A stretch of DNA of 64,000 bases. Source: Actinomadura kijaniata NBRC 14229. GTDB lineage: Bacteria > Actinomycetota > Actinomycetes > Streptosporangiales > Streptosporangiaceae. The stretch is taken from the NCBI RefSeq assembly GCF_001552175.1, contig NZ_BCQR01000001.1:83284-147283 (forward strand), read 5' to 3'. The position numbers and the translations under genes were made by a program. Shown piece after piece: positions 53,881-62,764 of the stretch. The stretch's first letter is position 1. Every line of letters starts with the position of its first letter. Below the pieces are notes generated by a model, which searched no databases, was not told where the DNA came from, and saw nothing but the letters and a program-made list of their open reading frames with translations.

Positions 53881-55137
53881 TCACAGGCGGACGGCGCGGT
53901 GGGCCCGCACCGGGATCCACAGCCGGGTCCGGGCGGGGCGCGGCGGCAGGGCGCGCAGCCGGGCCCGGGTGACGCGCTTGCCCTGCAGCCGGAGCTGGAG
54001 CAGGTCGGCGCGGCGGACCGGGGGCAGCCCGCGGCGGCCGACGCGCCGCCACAGCAGCACGAGCATCAGCGACGTCCCGCCCGCCGCCAGGGTGCCCGCG
54101 GCCACCGCCGCCGCGTCGTCGACGGGCGAGGTCTCCTCGTGCGCGGCGCGCAGCCGTCCCTGGAACACCATCGTCAGCGGCTGCCCCGCGAGCTGCGGCC
54201 CGGCGACCGGCGGCAACGCCACCTGCGGCCCGCTCATGGTCCCCAGCGGGTTGGCGGTGGAGGGGTCGGGGGTGATCGGGGGGACGTCGGGCGGCAGGGA
54301 CGACGGGCCGAGACCCGCCGGCAGCTCGCCCTTGGGGCCGACGATGACGATCGAGTACGTCTGGGAGCGGGCGGCGGCCCTGGCGGCGGACGCGGTGACG
54401 GTCAGCCTGGCGATGCCGGGCTTGGCGTTCCCGGGGACCGACAGCAGCGCGAGCGCGGACCGTCCCCCGGCGTCCACGCCGCCGAGCGCCTGGCTGCCGG
54501 GGCTGACCGACGCGCGGGTGGCCGACATCCGCAGGACGGTGCCGGACGCGGTCGCGGTCGCCGACGCGACGCGGGCGGTGATGGTGACCGTCCCGCCGGG
54601 CCGGACCGTCGCCGACGACACCGACACGCCCAGGGACAGCACGGGGCGGCCGGGCTCGGTGGGCGTGGGGTCGGTCGGCCGGGGCTCGGTGGGCTTCGGG
54701 TCGGTCGGCGTGGGCTGGGTGGGCGTCGGGTCCGTGGGCTTCGGCTCGGTGGGCGTGGGATCGGTGGGCTTCGGATCCGTGGGCTTGGGATCGGTCGGCT
54801 TGGGATCCGTGGGCTTGGGATCCGTCGGCTTCGGGTCGGTCGGCTTGGGATCGGTGGGCGTCGGATCGGGCGTCGGGGTGGGTTCCGGGTTCGGGCTGGG
54901 GCTGGGCTCCGGCTCGGACGCCGTGGTGCTCGGGTCGGGGGTCGGGTCGGCGAGCACCGGCGGCGCGCCGACCGCGAGGACCGCCGCCGCACCGAGTCCC
55001 GCCAGCACGGGGATTCCTGCCTTCCGGACGCGCACCTGCCACCTGCCTTCCCTGTCCGCGAGGGCCGCGAGAACGCGCGACGAAAGGGATCGAAACACGG
55101 GCCGAACAACCGGAGCAAGGCCGTTGGTGAAGGTCAT
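53881..55137 (-). CDS. Cell-surface protein with Pro/Thr/Asp pentapeptide repeats
   Basis: A 418-aa envelope protein. N-terminal basic region then a signal-like helix (AGLGAAAVLAVGAPPVLA, about 46-63). Residues about 65-163 are a low-complexity stalk, largely repeats of TDPKP and TDPTP. A beta-sandwich-like domain follows (about 164-265), then a Pro-rich linker, a C-terminal membrane helix (AAVAAGTLAAGGTSLMLVLLW) and a basic cytoplasmic tail. No LPXTG motif is present. The stalk would lift the domain through the cell wall; the ligand is unknown. Two PucR-type regulator genes lie upstream on the same strand. A TTG ten codons earlier (55167) is an alternative start. Confidence 0.8.
   Translation of the reverse strand: MTFTNGLAPVVRPVFRSLSSRVLAALADREGRWQVRVRKAGIPVLAGLGAAAVLAVGAPPVLADPTPDPSTTASEPEPSPSPNPEPTPTPDPTPTDPKPTDPKPTDPKPTDPKPTDPKPTDPKPTDPTPTEPKPTDPTPTQPTPTDPKPTEPRPTDPTPTEPGRPVLSLGVSVSSATVRPGGTVTITARVASATATASGTVLRMSATRASVSPGSQALGGVDAGGRSALALLSVPGNAKPGIARLTVTASAARAAARSQTYSIVIVGPKGELPAGLGPSSLPPDVPPITPDPSTANPLGTMSGPQVALPPVAGPQLAGQPLTMVFQGRLRAAHEETSPVDDAAAVAAGTLAAGGTSLMLVLLWRRVGRRGLPPVRRADLLQLRLQGKRVTRARLRALPPRPARTRLWIPVRAHRAVRL
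54655..54858. repeat. 15-bp coding repeat (TDPKP stalk)
   Basis: About 13 to 14 units of 15 bp, each coding for five residues, T-D/E/Q-P-K/T/R-P. The first six to seven are nearly uniform TDPKP; later ones vary. Such coding repeats can change number by slippage without breaking the frame. Confidence 0.8.
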
Positions 55138-55179
55138 CGCCAAGTGATTATCCGCGCCTTGTGACAATGGCCGGGATTA

Positions 55180-56409
55180 TCATCCGATGACATTTCCGGA
55201 AGAACCGGGCGGGATGTCGGCGCGGTCCCGCAGCCACAGCGCGCGCAGCACCACCTCGATCGCGAACCGCGACTCGGGGTCGGTGAGGCGGTCGCCGAGC
55301 ACGTTCTCCAGCTGCCGCATCCGGTAGCGCACCGTCTGCGGGTGGACGTGCAGCTCCTCGGCGATCGTGGCGGCCGTCCCGCGCGTCGTCAACCACACCC
55401 GCAGGGTCTCCAGCAGCCGGTCCCGCTGGGCCTCCGGCAACGACATCAGCCCCGCCAGGTGCCGCCGGGCGAGCCGTTCGGTGAGCGCGCGGTCCGCCAG
55501 CAGCCACAGCGTGACCAGGTGGTCCTCGCAGCGCGTCACCGGGCCGTCCCCCAGCACCCCCGACTCGACCAGCAGCAGCGCCTGGCGCGCCCAGCGCAGC
55601 GAGTCGGCGGCCTGCGCCACCGGCACCGTCGGCCCGGCCACCACCCGGCCCTCCGGCAGCGCCTCGGTCAGCATCCGCTCCCGGTCGGCGGTCAGCTCGC
55701 CGGGCACCAGCAGGTACGGCTCGTCGGCGGTGAGGTCGACCAGCAGGTCGTCGTCCAGGGCGGCGCGGCGGCAGCGCGCGTCGGCGGGCACCGCGACCAG
55801 CGTCGCCTCCTCCGGCGGCGGCCACTCCGCCAGCGCGGCGATCTCGGCCACCGCGCGCCGCGACGGGGCGGGCACCCGCACCAGCAGGGCCAGCAGCCGC
55901 CGCCGGTGCGTCTGGGTCTCCCCCTCCCGCCGCTCCTCCAGGAACCCCTCCTGCGCGAGCGCGGCCAGCTCGTCCAGGTAGGAGAACAGGGTGTCGGCGA
56001 GCTGCGCCATCACGATCGACGGCAGCCGGTACCGGGGGGCGATCTTCATGACCCGCCGCCAGGCGACCTGCGTGCCGATCCGGAACGCCGACTGGAGGGT
56101 GTCCAGCGACCGCCCCTCCTGCGCCTCGAACCGGCCGAGCCTGCGGTAGGTCTCGTCGTGCCGTTCGCGGGGCGCGCCCGGGTCGGCGATCTGCTCCACG
56201 AAGTGCAGCAGGGCGCGTTCGACGCCGATGCGCAGCGCCTCCAGGTAGGCGGCGTTGGCCTGATTGCCGTACTCGGGGACGTTGCGGCGGATCTCCTCGA
56301 TCATCTCGACGGCGAGGCTGGGCAGCTCCGGCCGCATGAGCTCGGCCACCCCGCGGGGCAACCGGTCGGGCCGGCGTTCGATCTCGCCCAGGTCGAACGT
56401 CTGCGTCAA
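55180..56409 (-). CDS. PucR-family (CdaR-like) transcriptional regulator, paralogue 1
   Basis: A 409-aa regulator. The N-terminal 150 residues are helical and match the domain often found before the PucR GGDEF-like region (EMIEEIRRNVPEYGN; FRIGTQVAWRRV). The middle has the degenerate GGDEF-like fold and the C-terminus the PucR HTH (TIAEELHVHPQTVRYRMRQL). TTG at 56409 is chosen because GGGAGG lies eight bases upstream; a GTG nine bases earlier overlaps that site. It is clearly paralogous to the next gene and precedes the surface-protein gene by 42 bases, suggesting local control or co-transcription. Confidence 0.87.
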   Translation of the reverse strand: MTQTFDLGEIERRPDRLPRGVAELMRPELPSLAVEMIEEIRRNVPEYGNQANAAYLEALRIGVERALLHFVEQIADPGAPRERHDETYRRLGRFEAQEGRSLDTLQSAFRIGTQVAWRRVMKIAPRYRLPSIVMAQLADTLFSYLDELAALAQEGFLEERREGETQTHRRRLLALLVRVPAPSRRAVAEIAALAEWPPPEEATLVAVPADARCRRAALDDDLLVDLTADEPYLLVPGELTADRERMLTEALPEGRVVAGPTVPVAQAADSLRWARQALLLVESGVLGDGPVTRCEDHLVTLWLLADRALTERLARRHLAGLMSLPEAQRDRLLETLRVWLTTRGTAATIAEELHVHPQTVRYRMRQLENVLGDRLTDPESRFAIEVVLRALWLRDRADIPPGSSGNVIG

Positions 56410-56632
56410 CGGTGACACCTCCCGGAGCACCGCCGTCACGGGGTGGATGGGGACCGGGCGGGGCGTCCGGCCTCGTGACGGGCGGCGGTCGAGCATTCGA
56501 CCCGGCAGGGCGCGCCGAGCGGGGACCCCTGCGCGCCACCGAGCTGTGTGAGCTGAAGCACACCGAAAGCTAGATCAAGAACAGAAGCGTTTCCGTAAAG
56601 AAACCTTAAAATCACCAGCGATGATGGACCTC

Positions 56633-57868
56633 TCACCCACCGTCATGACCGATACGATTTCGGTCCACCTCCATCGGATGGTCCAAAAGGCGGCTCGCCC
56701 GTAGCGTCGCCTCCAGCGCGAACCTCCCCGCCGGTTCGGTGAGGCGTTCCCCCAACACGCCGTTGATCTGCCGCATCCGGTAGCGGATGGTCTGGGGATG
56801 GACGTCGAGCCGCCGCGCCGCGGCCACCGCGTTGCCGTCCGTCTCCAGCCACGCGGCGAGCGTCTCCGCGACGCGAACCCGTTGCGCGTGGCCCAAATCG
56901 GCCAGTTCCGCGAAACGCCTGCGCGCGATCTGGTCGAGCAGTGCGCCGTCGGCCAGCAGCCACAGGTCCAGCAGATGGTCCTCGCAGCGGGTGGGCCCGC
57001 GGTCCTCCAGCACCCCGGCCTCGACCAGCGCGAGCGCCCGCCGCGCCCACCGCAGCGAGTCGGCCGCGGCGGCGAGCGGCACGGTGATCCCCACGGCGGC
57101 CCGCCGGTCGGGCAGCGCGGCGGCGAGCATCTCCTCCCGGCCCCGGTCGAACGCGCCGGGGATCAGCAGGTGGGGCTCGGCGGCGTCCAGGTCGGCCAGC
57201 ACGTCGGCGGCCAGGGCCCGCGCCTCGCACGGCGTTCCGGCCGGCAGGGCGACCATCGTGACCTCGGCGGGCACGTCCCATCCGGCCTCGACGGCGACCT
57301 CGGCCAGCAGCGTCCGCGCGGCCCCGGGGCGCAGCAGGGTCCGCAGCAGGAGGCGGTGGCGTTCGGCGCGCGTCCCGTCGTCGCGGCCCCGCGCCTCCAG
57401 ATAGCCCTGCACCGACAGCGAGGCCAGCTCGTCGATGTAGGCGAACAGCGCGTCGGCGATCACCGACATGACCGCCGGCGACACCTGGTGCCGCCGCCCC
57501 GTCTCGGCCAGCCGCCGCCAGGCGATCCGCGCCCCGACCCGGTAGGCGGCCTGGAGCGCGTCCAGCGCCCGCCCGTCCCGCGCCTCGCCGCGCCCCATCG
57601 CCCGGCAGAGCTCGTCGCGGTACTCGTGCGGGGCGCCGGACCCGCCGAGCCGGTCGACGAACGCGGCGATGGCCTGCTCGACGATGACCCGGAACGCGGG
57701 CCGGTAGGAGGTCTCGACGGGCTCGGAGTAGGCGGGGACGGCCTCCCGGATCCCGGCGATGACCTCGTCGGCCAGGGTGGCGGACTCGGCCCGCAGGGCC
57801 GCGACCACCTCGGCCGGGACCACGACCGTCCCCGCCGTTCCCACCGCGGCCACCGTGTCCCGCGCCAT
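56633..57868 (-). CDS. PucR-family (CdaR-like) transcriptional regulator, paralogue 2
   Basis: A 411-aa regulator with the same layout as paralogue 1: N-terminal helical domain (GIREAVPAYSEPVETSYRPA; YRVGARIAWRRL), GGDEF-like middle and the HTH (ARRLDVHPQTIRYRMRQING). The two share many blocks, including DSLRWAR and TRCEDHL, so they arose by tandem duplication. The ATG at 57868 has GGGAGG seven bases upstream. PucR proteins sense metabolites through the N-terminal domains; the signal here is unknown. It diverges from the sigma-factor gene across 388 bp. Confidence 0.88.
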   Translation of the reverse strand: MARDTVAAVGTAGTVVVPAEVVAALRAESATLADEVIAGIREAVPAYSEPVETSYRPAFRVIVEQAIAAFVDRLGGSGAPHEYRDELCRAMGRGEARDGRALDALQAAYRVGARIAWRRLAETGRRHQVSPAVMSVIADALFAYIDELASLSVQGYLEARGRDDGTRAERHRLLLRTLLRPGAARTLLAEVAVEAGWDVPAEVTMVALPAGTPCEARALAADVLADLDAAEPHLLIPGAFDRGREEMLAAALPDRRAAVGITVPLAAAADSLRWARRALALVEAGVLEDRGPTRCEDHLLDLWLLADGALLDQIARRRFAELADLGHAQRVRVAETLAAWLETDGNAVAAARRLDVHPQTIRYRMRQINGVLGERLTEPAGRFALEATLRASRLLDHPMEVDRNRIGHDGG

Positions 57869-58256
57869 CGCCACCTCCCTCCACGAGAGAGCACCCACGC
57901 CGTTCCGAAGAAATGCCAGAGAAACCGTAACTCAGGCCATCGGAAAATGCATCATTGATCACGTACTTTCACGCGACGGACTCGCGGTCGCACGCAGCGG
58001 AGTGAACGGTAATCCCTTCTCCTCACTCGGTGACAACCCTTCCCTGACCTGCTCCTCACCGAGTGACAAGAATGGTGTTCGACAAGCCCGGAATTTTTCT
58101 TCCGAAGTGACAACCCAGGTCTTCGGTAATTCACGCGTCCACCCCGGCGGAACTATCAGCCGGTGACAAACCCCCGCGCCGGCACGGAACGGCGGCCGGG
58201 GCGCGGCGCCCGGCCCGCGGCCGAGGTCGCGTCGCCCGCGTCCTAGCATCTGCGGC
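57869..58256. promoter_or_regulatory. 388-bp divergent intergenic region with repeated GTGACAA boxes
   Basis: Less G+C-rich than its surroundings. Four GTGACAA boxes occur on the plus strand, near 58031, 58063, 58108 and 58163. The first two sit in a perfect inverted repeat: CACTCGGTGA (58024-58033) and TCACCGAGTG (58056-58065). TAGCAT at 58244-58249, seven bases before the sigma-factor GTG, is a likely -10. No coding potential was seen. Confidence 0.55.
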
Positions 58257-59132
58257 GTGGAAGCCGCGGTGGAGACGTTCCTGGAGCAGCGGCCCCGGCT
58301 GCTGGGCCTGGCCTACCGGATGCTGGGGTCGGCGGCCGAGGCCGAGGACGTCGTCCAGGACGCCTACCTGAGATGGAGCCGGTCCGGGCCGGTCGAGGTC
58401 CCGGCGGCGTGGCTCACCACCGTGGTCACCCACCTGTGCCTCAACCGGCTGGCCTCGGCGCGGAACCGCCGGGAGCGCTACGTCGGGCCGTGGCTCCCCG
58501 AGCCGGTGCTCACCGGCGGCGGCGCGCTGGGACCGCTGGAGACCGCCGAGCAGCGGGAGTCGGTGTCGATGGGCGTGCTGGTGCTGCTGGAACGGCTCAC
58601 CCCGGCCGAACGCGCCGTGCTCATCCTGCGCGAGGCGTTCGGGCACCCCCACCGGGAGATCGCCCGGGTGCTCGGCATCGACGAGGCGCACTCCCGGCAG
58701 CTGCACCGCCGGGCCCGCGCCCGGGTCGGCGAGCCCCGGCGGCGGTACGAGGCCGACCGCGAGCACCACCGCCGCGTCGTCGAGCGCTTCCTCGCCGCCG
58801 CCGGCGACGGGGACGTCGCGGCGCTGGAACGGCTGCTGGCCGACGACGTGACGGTGTGGGCCGACGGCGGCGGGGGCCGCGCCGCGCGGCGGCCGGTCGA
58901 GGGCCGGGACCGGGTGGCGCGCTACCTGCGCGGGATGTGGAGCCGCGTGGAGGCGGCCCGGGCGCGCTTCGAGACCGCCGAGGTCAACGGGGAGACCGCC
59001 GTCCTCGTGTGGCACGGGTCCGCGCTGACGGCGGTCCTGGCCGTGGAGGTCTCCGGCGGGCGGATCGACGCGGTGCGGTTCGTCCTCAACCCGGACAAGC
59101 TGGCCTACGCCGCCGCGCAGGCCGCCATGTGA
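58257..59132 (+). CDS. ECF sigma factor of the ECF41/SigJ type (C-terminal SnoaL-like domain)
   Basis: A 291-aa extracytoplasmic-function sigma factor. Region 2 (LLGLAYRMLGSAAEAEDVVQ, DAYLRW), a linker with the ECF41-typical WLPEP motif and region 4 (LTPAERAVLILREAFGHPHR, EIARVLGI) are followed by a SnoaL-like domain (about 175-285) ending in NPDKL. In this group the C-terminal domain acts as a built-in switch instead of an anti-sigma factor, and the usual target is an adjacent oxidoreductase or carboxymuconolactone-decarboxylase gene. Here the next gene is a flavoprotein oxidoreductase, 75 bases downstream. Confidence 0.92.
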   Translation: MEAAVETFLEQRPRLLGLAYRMLGSAAEAEDVVQDAYLRWSRSGPVEVPAAWLTTVVTHLCLNRLASARNRRERYVGPWLPEPVLTGGGALGPLETAEQRESVSMGVLVLLERLTPAERAVLILREAFGHPHREIARVLGIDEAHSRQLHRRARARVGEPRRRYEADREHHRRVVERFLAAAGDGDVAALERLLADDVTVWADGGGGRAARRPVEGRDRVARYLRGMWSRVEAARARFETAEVNGETAVLVWHGSALTAVLAVEVSGGRIDAVRFVLNPDKLAYAAAQAAM

Positions 59133-59207
59133 GCCGTGTCATACGCGCTCTCCGTCACGAACGGGCGGGCCATCCGGTTCAACCCGCGAACTCGTCCGGG
59201 AGGGAAC

Positions 59208-60305
59208 ATGACACACCGCATCGTGGTACTGGGCGCGGGATACGCGGGGCTCGGCGCGGCCGGGCGCGCCGCGCGGCTGCTGGGCGACCGCGCCCGCGTG
59301 ACCCTGGTCAACGCGACCGACCACTTCGTCGAACGGGTCCGGCTGCACCAGCTCGCGGCGGGCCAGCCGCTGCCCGCGCTGCCGCTCGCGGACCTGCTGG
59401 AGGGGACCGGCGTCGAGCTCGTCGTCGCGCGGGTCACCGGCATCGACCTCGACGCCAGGGTGCTGCGCGTGGACGCCGCGCCGGGCGCGCTGCCCTATGA
59501 CGTCCTGGTCTACGCGCCGGGGAGCGGGGCCGAGGTGGACGCCGTGCCGGGCGTGCGCGAGCACGCGTTGACCGTGGCGCAGGCCGACGGCGCGGGGCGG
59601 CTGCGCTCCCTGCTCCCCGAACTGTCCTCGGTCACGGTCGTCGGCGGCGGGCTGACGGGGCTGGAGACCGCCGCCGAACTCGCCGCCGCCCACCCCCGCC
59701 TCCGCGTCGAGCTGGTCACCGCCGGGCGGATCGGCGCGGGCCTGTCCGAGCGCGCGCGGCGGCACCTTCACGACGCGTTCGCCCGCCTGGACGTCCGGGT
59801 GCGCGAGCACTCCCCCGTCGCCGAGGTCGGGGGCGGCGGGCTGCTGCTGGCCGACGGCCGGAAGGCGCCGGCCGACGCGGTGGTCTGGACGGCCGGGTTC
59901 CGCGTCCCGGACCTGGCCGCCGCGTCCGGCCTGGCCGTCGACGGGGCCGGGCGGGTGGCCGTCGACGCGACGCTGCGCTCGGTGTCGCATCCCGACGTCC
60001 TCGCCGTCGGGGACGCCGCCGACGTGGGCGGGCGGTCCCGCATGTCGTGCCAGACGGCCCTGCCGATGGGGCGGTACGCGGGACGCGCGGTCGCCGACCT
60101 GCTCGCCGGGCGCACGCCGCCGCCGCACCGCGTCCGTTACCTCTGGACGAACGTCAGCCTGGGCCGCCGCGACGGCGTCACGCAGTTCGCCAGGGCCGAT
60201 GACAGTCCCCTTCCGGCGGTGCTCACCGGACGGGCGTCGGCCCTGTTCAAGGAGGCGGTGACCAGGGGCACGGTGGCCCGCCTGCGGCACCCCGGCCTTC
60301 GCTGA
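59208..60305 (+). CDS. FAD-dependent NAD(P)H oxidoreductase (NDH-2-like)
   Basis: A 365-aa two-dinucleotide-binding flavoprotein. FAD site GAGYAG (9-14), NAD(P) site VVGGGLTGLETAAELA near residue 145 and the second FAD block (VLAVGDAADV) are in the order seen in type II NADH dehydrogenases and AIF-like reductases. The C-terminal membrane-binding part of true NDH-2 is not obvious, so it may be soluble. GGGAGGG precedes the ATG by about five bases. It follows the ECF41-type sigma factor and is its likely target. Its 3' end overlaps the convergent lasso-peptide exporter gene by 59 bases. Confidence 0.9.
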   Translation: MTHRIVVLGAGYAGLGAAGRAARLLGDRARVTLVNATDHFVERVRLHQLAAGQPLPALPLADLLEGTGVELVVARVTGIDLDARVLRVDAAPGALPYDVLVYAPGSGAEVDAVPGVREHALTVAQADGAGRLRSLLPELSSVTVVGGGLTGLETAAELAAAHPRLRVELVTAGRIGAGLSERARRHLHDAFARLDVRVREHSPVAEVGGGGLLLADGRKAPADAVVWTAGFRVPDLAAASGLAVDGAGRVAVDATLRSVSHPDVLAVGDAADVGGRSRMSCQTALPMGRYAGRAVADLLAGRTPPPHRVRYLWTNVSLGRRDGVTQFARADDSPLPAVLTGRASALFKEAVTRGTVARLRHPGLR

Positions 60306-62076
60306 CGGCGGCGTTCCGGCGGTCGGTGGAGCGGAGGGCGCTCTCGTGGGCGGGCGGGGTGTCGGCGAGCCATCCGTCGGCCAGGGCGCGGTAGTGGTCG
60401 CTGGTGGCCAGCAGGTGGTCGTGGGTGCCGGCGGCCACGATGCCGCCCTCGTCCAGGACGAGGATGTGGGCGGCGGCGCGGATCGTGGTGAAGCGGTGGG
60501 CGATCACCAGCAGCGCGCAGTGGGCGGCGGCCCGGTCGATGGCGTGGCGCAGGGCCCGTTCGTTGGCGGCGTCCAGATGGGAGGTCGGCTCGTCGAGCAG
60601 CAGCAGGTCGGGGCGGGCCAGCAGGGCGCGGGCCAGGGCGACGCGCTGGCGCTCGCCGCCCGACAGGCGGCAGCCGTGCTCCCCCACCGGGGAGTCCAGC
60701 CCGCCGGGCAGGCGGGCGACCAGGCCGGCGAGGTTGGTGAGGTCCAGCACCTCCCGCAGGTCGGCGTCGTCGGCGTCGGGCGCGGCGTAGAGGAGATTGT
60801 CCCGCAGCGTGCCGTGCAGGACGGGGCAGTCCTGCTCCACCAGGCCGACGCGGGCGCGGTACCCGGCGCGGTCCAGGGAGCGCACGTCGGCGCCGCGGAA
60901 CAGGATCCGTCCGCCGTCGGGGTCGTGGAACCGCTCGATGAGCGCGAACGTGGTGGACTTCCCCGCCCCCGAGCGCCCGACCAGCGCGACGTGCCCGCGT
61001 TCGGGGACCCGGAACGACACGCCGCGCAGGACCGGCCGCCGGGGCTGGTAGCCGAACCACACGTCCCGCAGCTCCAGCAGGGGGACGTCGGGACGCGCCG
61101 CCGGAACCGGGGCCGAGCCCGCCGTCTCCTCGCGGGGCAGGCGCAGCGCCTCGTCGATGCGGTGCACGGCGCCGCTGCCCTGCTGGAGGGTGCTGAACGC
61201 CTCGAACAGCGCCCCCAGCGGCGCGGTCAGGTACAGCAGGTACAGCAGGAACGCGACCAGTTCGGCGACGGAGGTCGTGCCGTTCGCCACGCGCAGGCCC
61301 CCCACCAGCAGGACCGTGAGGAACGAGCCGGTGACGGCCAGTTCGGTCGCGGGCGCGGCGAGGGCGTCGTAGCGGGCCATGCGCAGGCTGGCGTCGTAGG
61401 CCCCGTCGGCGTGCCCGGTGACGCGCCGGATCTCGCGGGGTTCGGCCCGCGCCGCGCGGACGGTGCGCAGGGCCGACAGGGCCCGTTCCAGGTCCGCGGC
61501 CATGGCGCCGACGGCGCGCTGGGCGTCCAGGGAGGCGGCGCGCATCCGGCGCAGGGCGAACGCCAGGGCCGCCGCCGCGACCGCGACCAGCAGCGCGACG
61601 GCCGTGAACAGCACCCAGTCCAGCCACAGCATCAGCGCCACGGCGGCGGTCAGCCCCAGGCAGCCGGTGACCGCGTCGGTGCAGGCGTTGGCGACCAGGT
61701 GCCGCAGCGTGACGGTGTCGGTGCCGGTGCGGGAGATCAGGTCACCGGCCCGGAGCCGGTCGTAGGCCGGCGCCGACAGGCGCAGCAGCCGGTCGGCCAG
61801 GGCGTGCCGGACGCCGCGCACGACGCGTTCGCCGGTGCGGGCCACCAGGTACCGGACCACGGCCTGGGTCAGGGCGGTGGCGGCGAACAGCCCCGCCAGG
61901 GCGGCCACCGGCGGCCAGGTCACCCCGCCCCGCCCCGCGGTCTCGATCACCGTCTTGACGACCAGGGGCTGGGCGAGCGCCAGGCCGGACGACAGCAGGG
62001 TGAGCGCGACGGTGACCGCGATCGCCCCGTGGTGTCCCCGGGCCAGCCGCAGCAGGCTCCGCGCTCCGGCGGTCAT
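60247..62076 (-). CDS. Lasso-peptide ABC exporter (membrane and ATPase domains fused)
   Basis: A 609-aa type I ABC exporter. Six membrane helices lie in residues about 1-310 and the ATPase domain in about 345-585, with Walker A GRSGAGKST, signature LSGGERQR, Walker B LLLLDEP and a switch His (VIAHR). It lacks an N-terminal C39 peptidase domain, fitting export of a mature peptide. It overlaps the B2 protease gene by four bases (ATGA) and is the last of at least four coupled lasso-peptide genes, so it is the D component giving export and self-immunity. The last 20 codons run into the convergent flavoprotein gene. Confidence 0.92.
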   Translation of the reverse strand: MTAGARSLLRLARGHHGAIAVTVALTLLSSGLALAQPLVVKTVIETAGRGGVTWPPVAALAGLFAATALTQAVVRYLVARTGERVVRGVRHALADRLLRLSAPAYDRLRAGDLISRTGTDTVTLRHLVANACTDAVTGCLGLTAAVALMLWLDWVLFTAVALLVAVAAAALAFALRRMRAASLDAQRAVGAMAADLERALSALRTVRAARAEPREIRRVTGHADGAYDASLRMARYDALAAPATELAVTGSFLTVLLVGGLRVANGTTSVAELVAFLLYLLYLTAPLGALFEAFSTLQQGSGAVHRIDEALRLPREETAGSAPVPAARPDVPLLELRDVWFGYQPRRPVLRGVSFRVPERGHVALVGRSGAGKSTTFALIERFHDPDGGRILFRGADVRSLDRAGYRARVGLVEQDCPVLHGTLRDNLLYAAPDADDADLREVLDLTNLAGLVARLPGGLDSPVGEHGCRLSGGERQRVALARALLARPDLLLLDEPTSHLDAANERALRHAIDRAAAHCALLVIAHRFTTIRAAAHILVLDEGGIVAAGTHDHLLATSDHYRALADGWLADTPPAHESALRSTDRRNAAVSEGRGAAGGPPCPWSPPP

Positions 62077-62510
62077 CGGGAGGACGCCCCGGGGTGGGGC
62101 GGGACGGTGAGAAGCGGGGTGAGGTAGCCCTCGGGCATGTCCTCCCCGACGGGGCGGCCCTCGGCCTCGACCCAGGCGTGGGCGCCGAACGGCGGGGTGA
62201 CGCGCACGCCGACGCACCAGGTCGGCCAGCGTCCCGCCATGCGGCACAGCAGGACCGTGGCCAGCGACCGGGGCAGGCAGCCCTGCGGCCCCAGGCAGGT
62301 CAGGCTGACGGCGGTGACCGCCTGGCGGGCGGCCGCGGCGTGGGCGTGGCCGGCGGGCGCCGCGCCACGGCGCAGCAGGGTCAGCACGGTGCGCAGGCGG
62401 TGCGGCGGCAGCAGCGTCAGCGGGCGGGCCAGGCCCACCGCGGCCAGGGCGGCGGCCCGGCGGACGGGCGGGAGCGCGGCGCGGTCGCCGAGCGCGGCGG
62501 GAGTGCTCAT
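62073..62510 (-). CDS. Lasso peptide B2 protease (transglutaminase-like leader peptidase)
   Basis: A 145-aa cysteine protease of the transglutaminase-core type found in lasso-peptide clusters, where it removes the precursor's leader peptide. Catalytic Cys78 (GPQGCLPRSLA) and His111 (GAHAWVEAEG) are present, with an acidic residue shortly after (GEDMPEGY). Length and the block TWCVGVRVTPPFGAHAWVEA fit the stand-alone B2 form, which needs a separate B1/RRE protein, encoded just upstream. It overlaps that gene and the exporter gene by four bases each. Confidence 0.93.
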   Translation of the reverse strand: MSTPAALGDRAALPPVRRAAALAAVGLARPLTLLPPHRLRTVLTLLRRGAAPAGHAHAAAARQAVTAVSLTCLGPQGCLPRSLATVLLCRMAGRWPTWCVGVRVTPPFGAHAWVEAEGRPVGEDMPEGYLTPLLTVPPHPGASSR

Positions 62511-62764
62511 GACACCACCAGGCCGGCCGTCCGCAGCCGGTCGAGCAGAGCGGTCGCGTCGTCGAGCGCCCGCTCGGCGGTGACGTCGAACTCCTCGGCC
62601 ACCGCCGCGGCGGCCTGCCCCAGGGTGCGGCCGTCCAGCAGCAGCCGGACGACCAGCGTTCCGGTGGCGTTGAGCTGCCAGTACTGGCCGTTGTGCTCAT
62701 CGAGGACGACCGTGCCGTACTCGGTGTCGGCCGTCGACACCCCGGGACGCAGTCGCAGGCTCAT
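62507..62764 (-). CDS. Lasso peptide B1 protein (PqqD-like RRE, leader-peptide binding)
   Basis: An 85-aa PqqD-like RiPP recognition element. It has three beta strands (YGTVVLDEHNGQYWQLNATG) followed by helices (LGQAAAAVAEEFDV, DATALLDRLRTAGLV), the winged-helix RRE fold that binds the precursor's leader and presents it to the B2 protease and cyclase. The start shares one base with the cyclase stop (TGATG). It is the discrete form typical of actinobacterial lasso clusters. Confidence 0.93.
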   Translation of the reverse strand: MSLRLRPGVSTADTEYGTVVLDEHNGQYWQLNATGTLVVRLLLDGRTLGQAAAAVAEEFDVTAERALDDATALLDRLRTAGLVVS

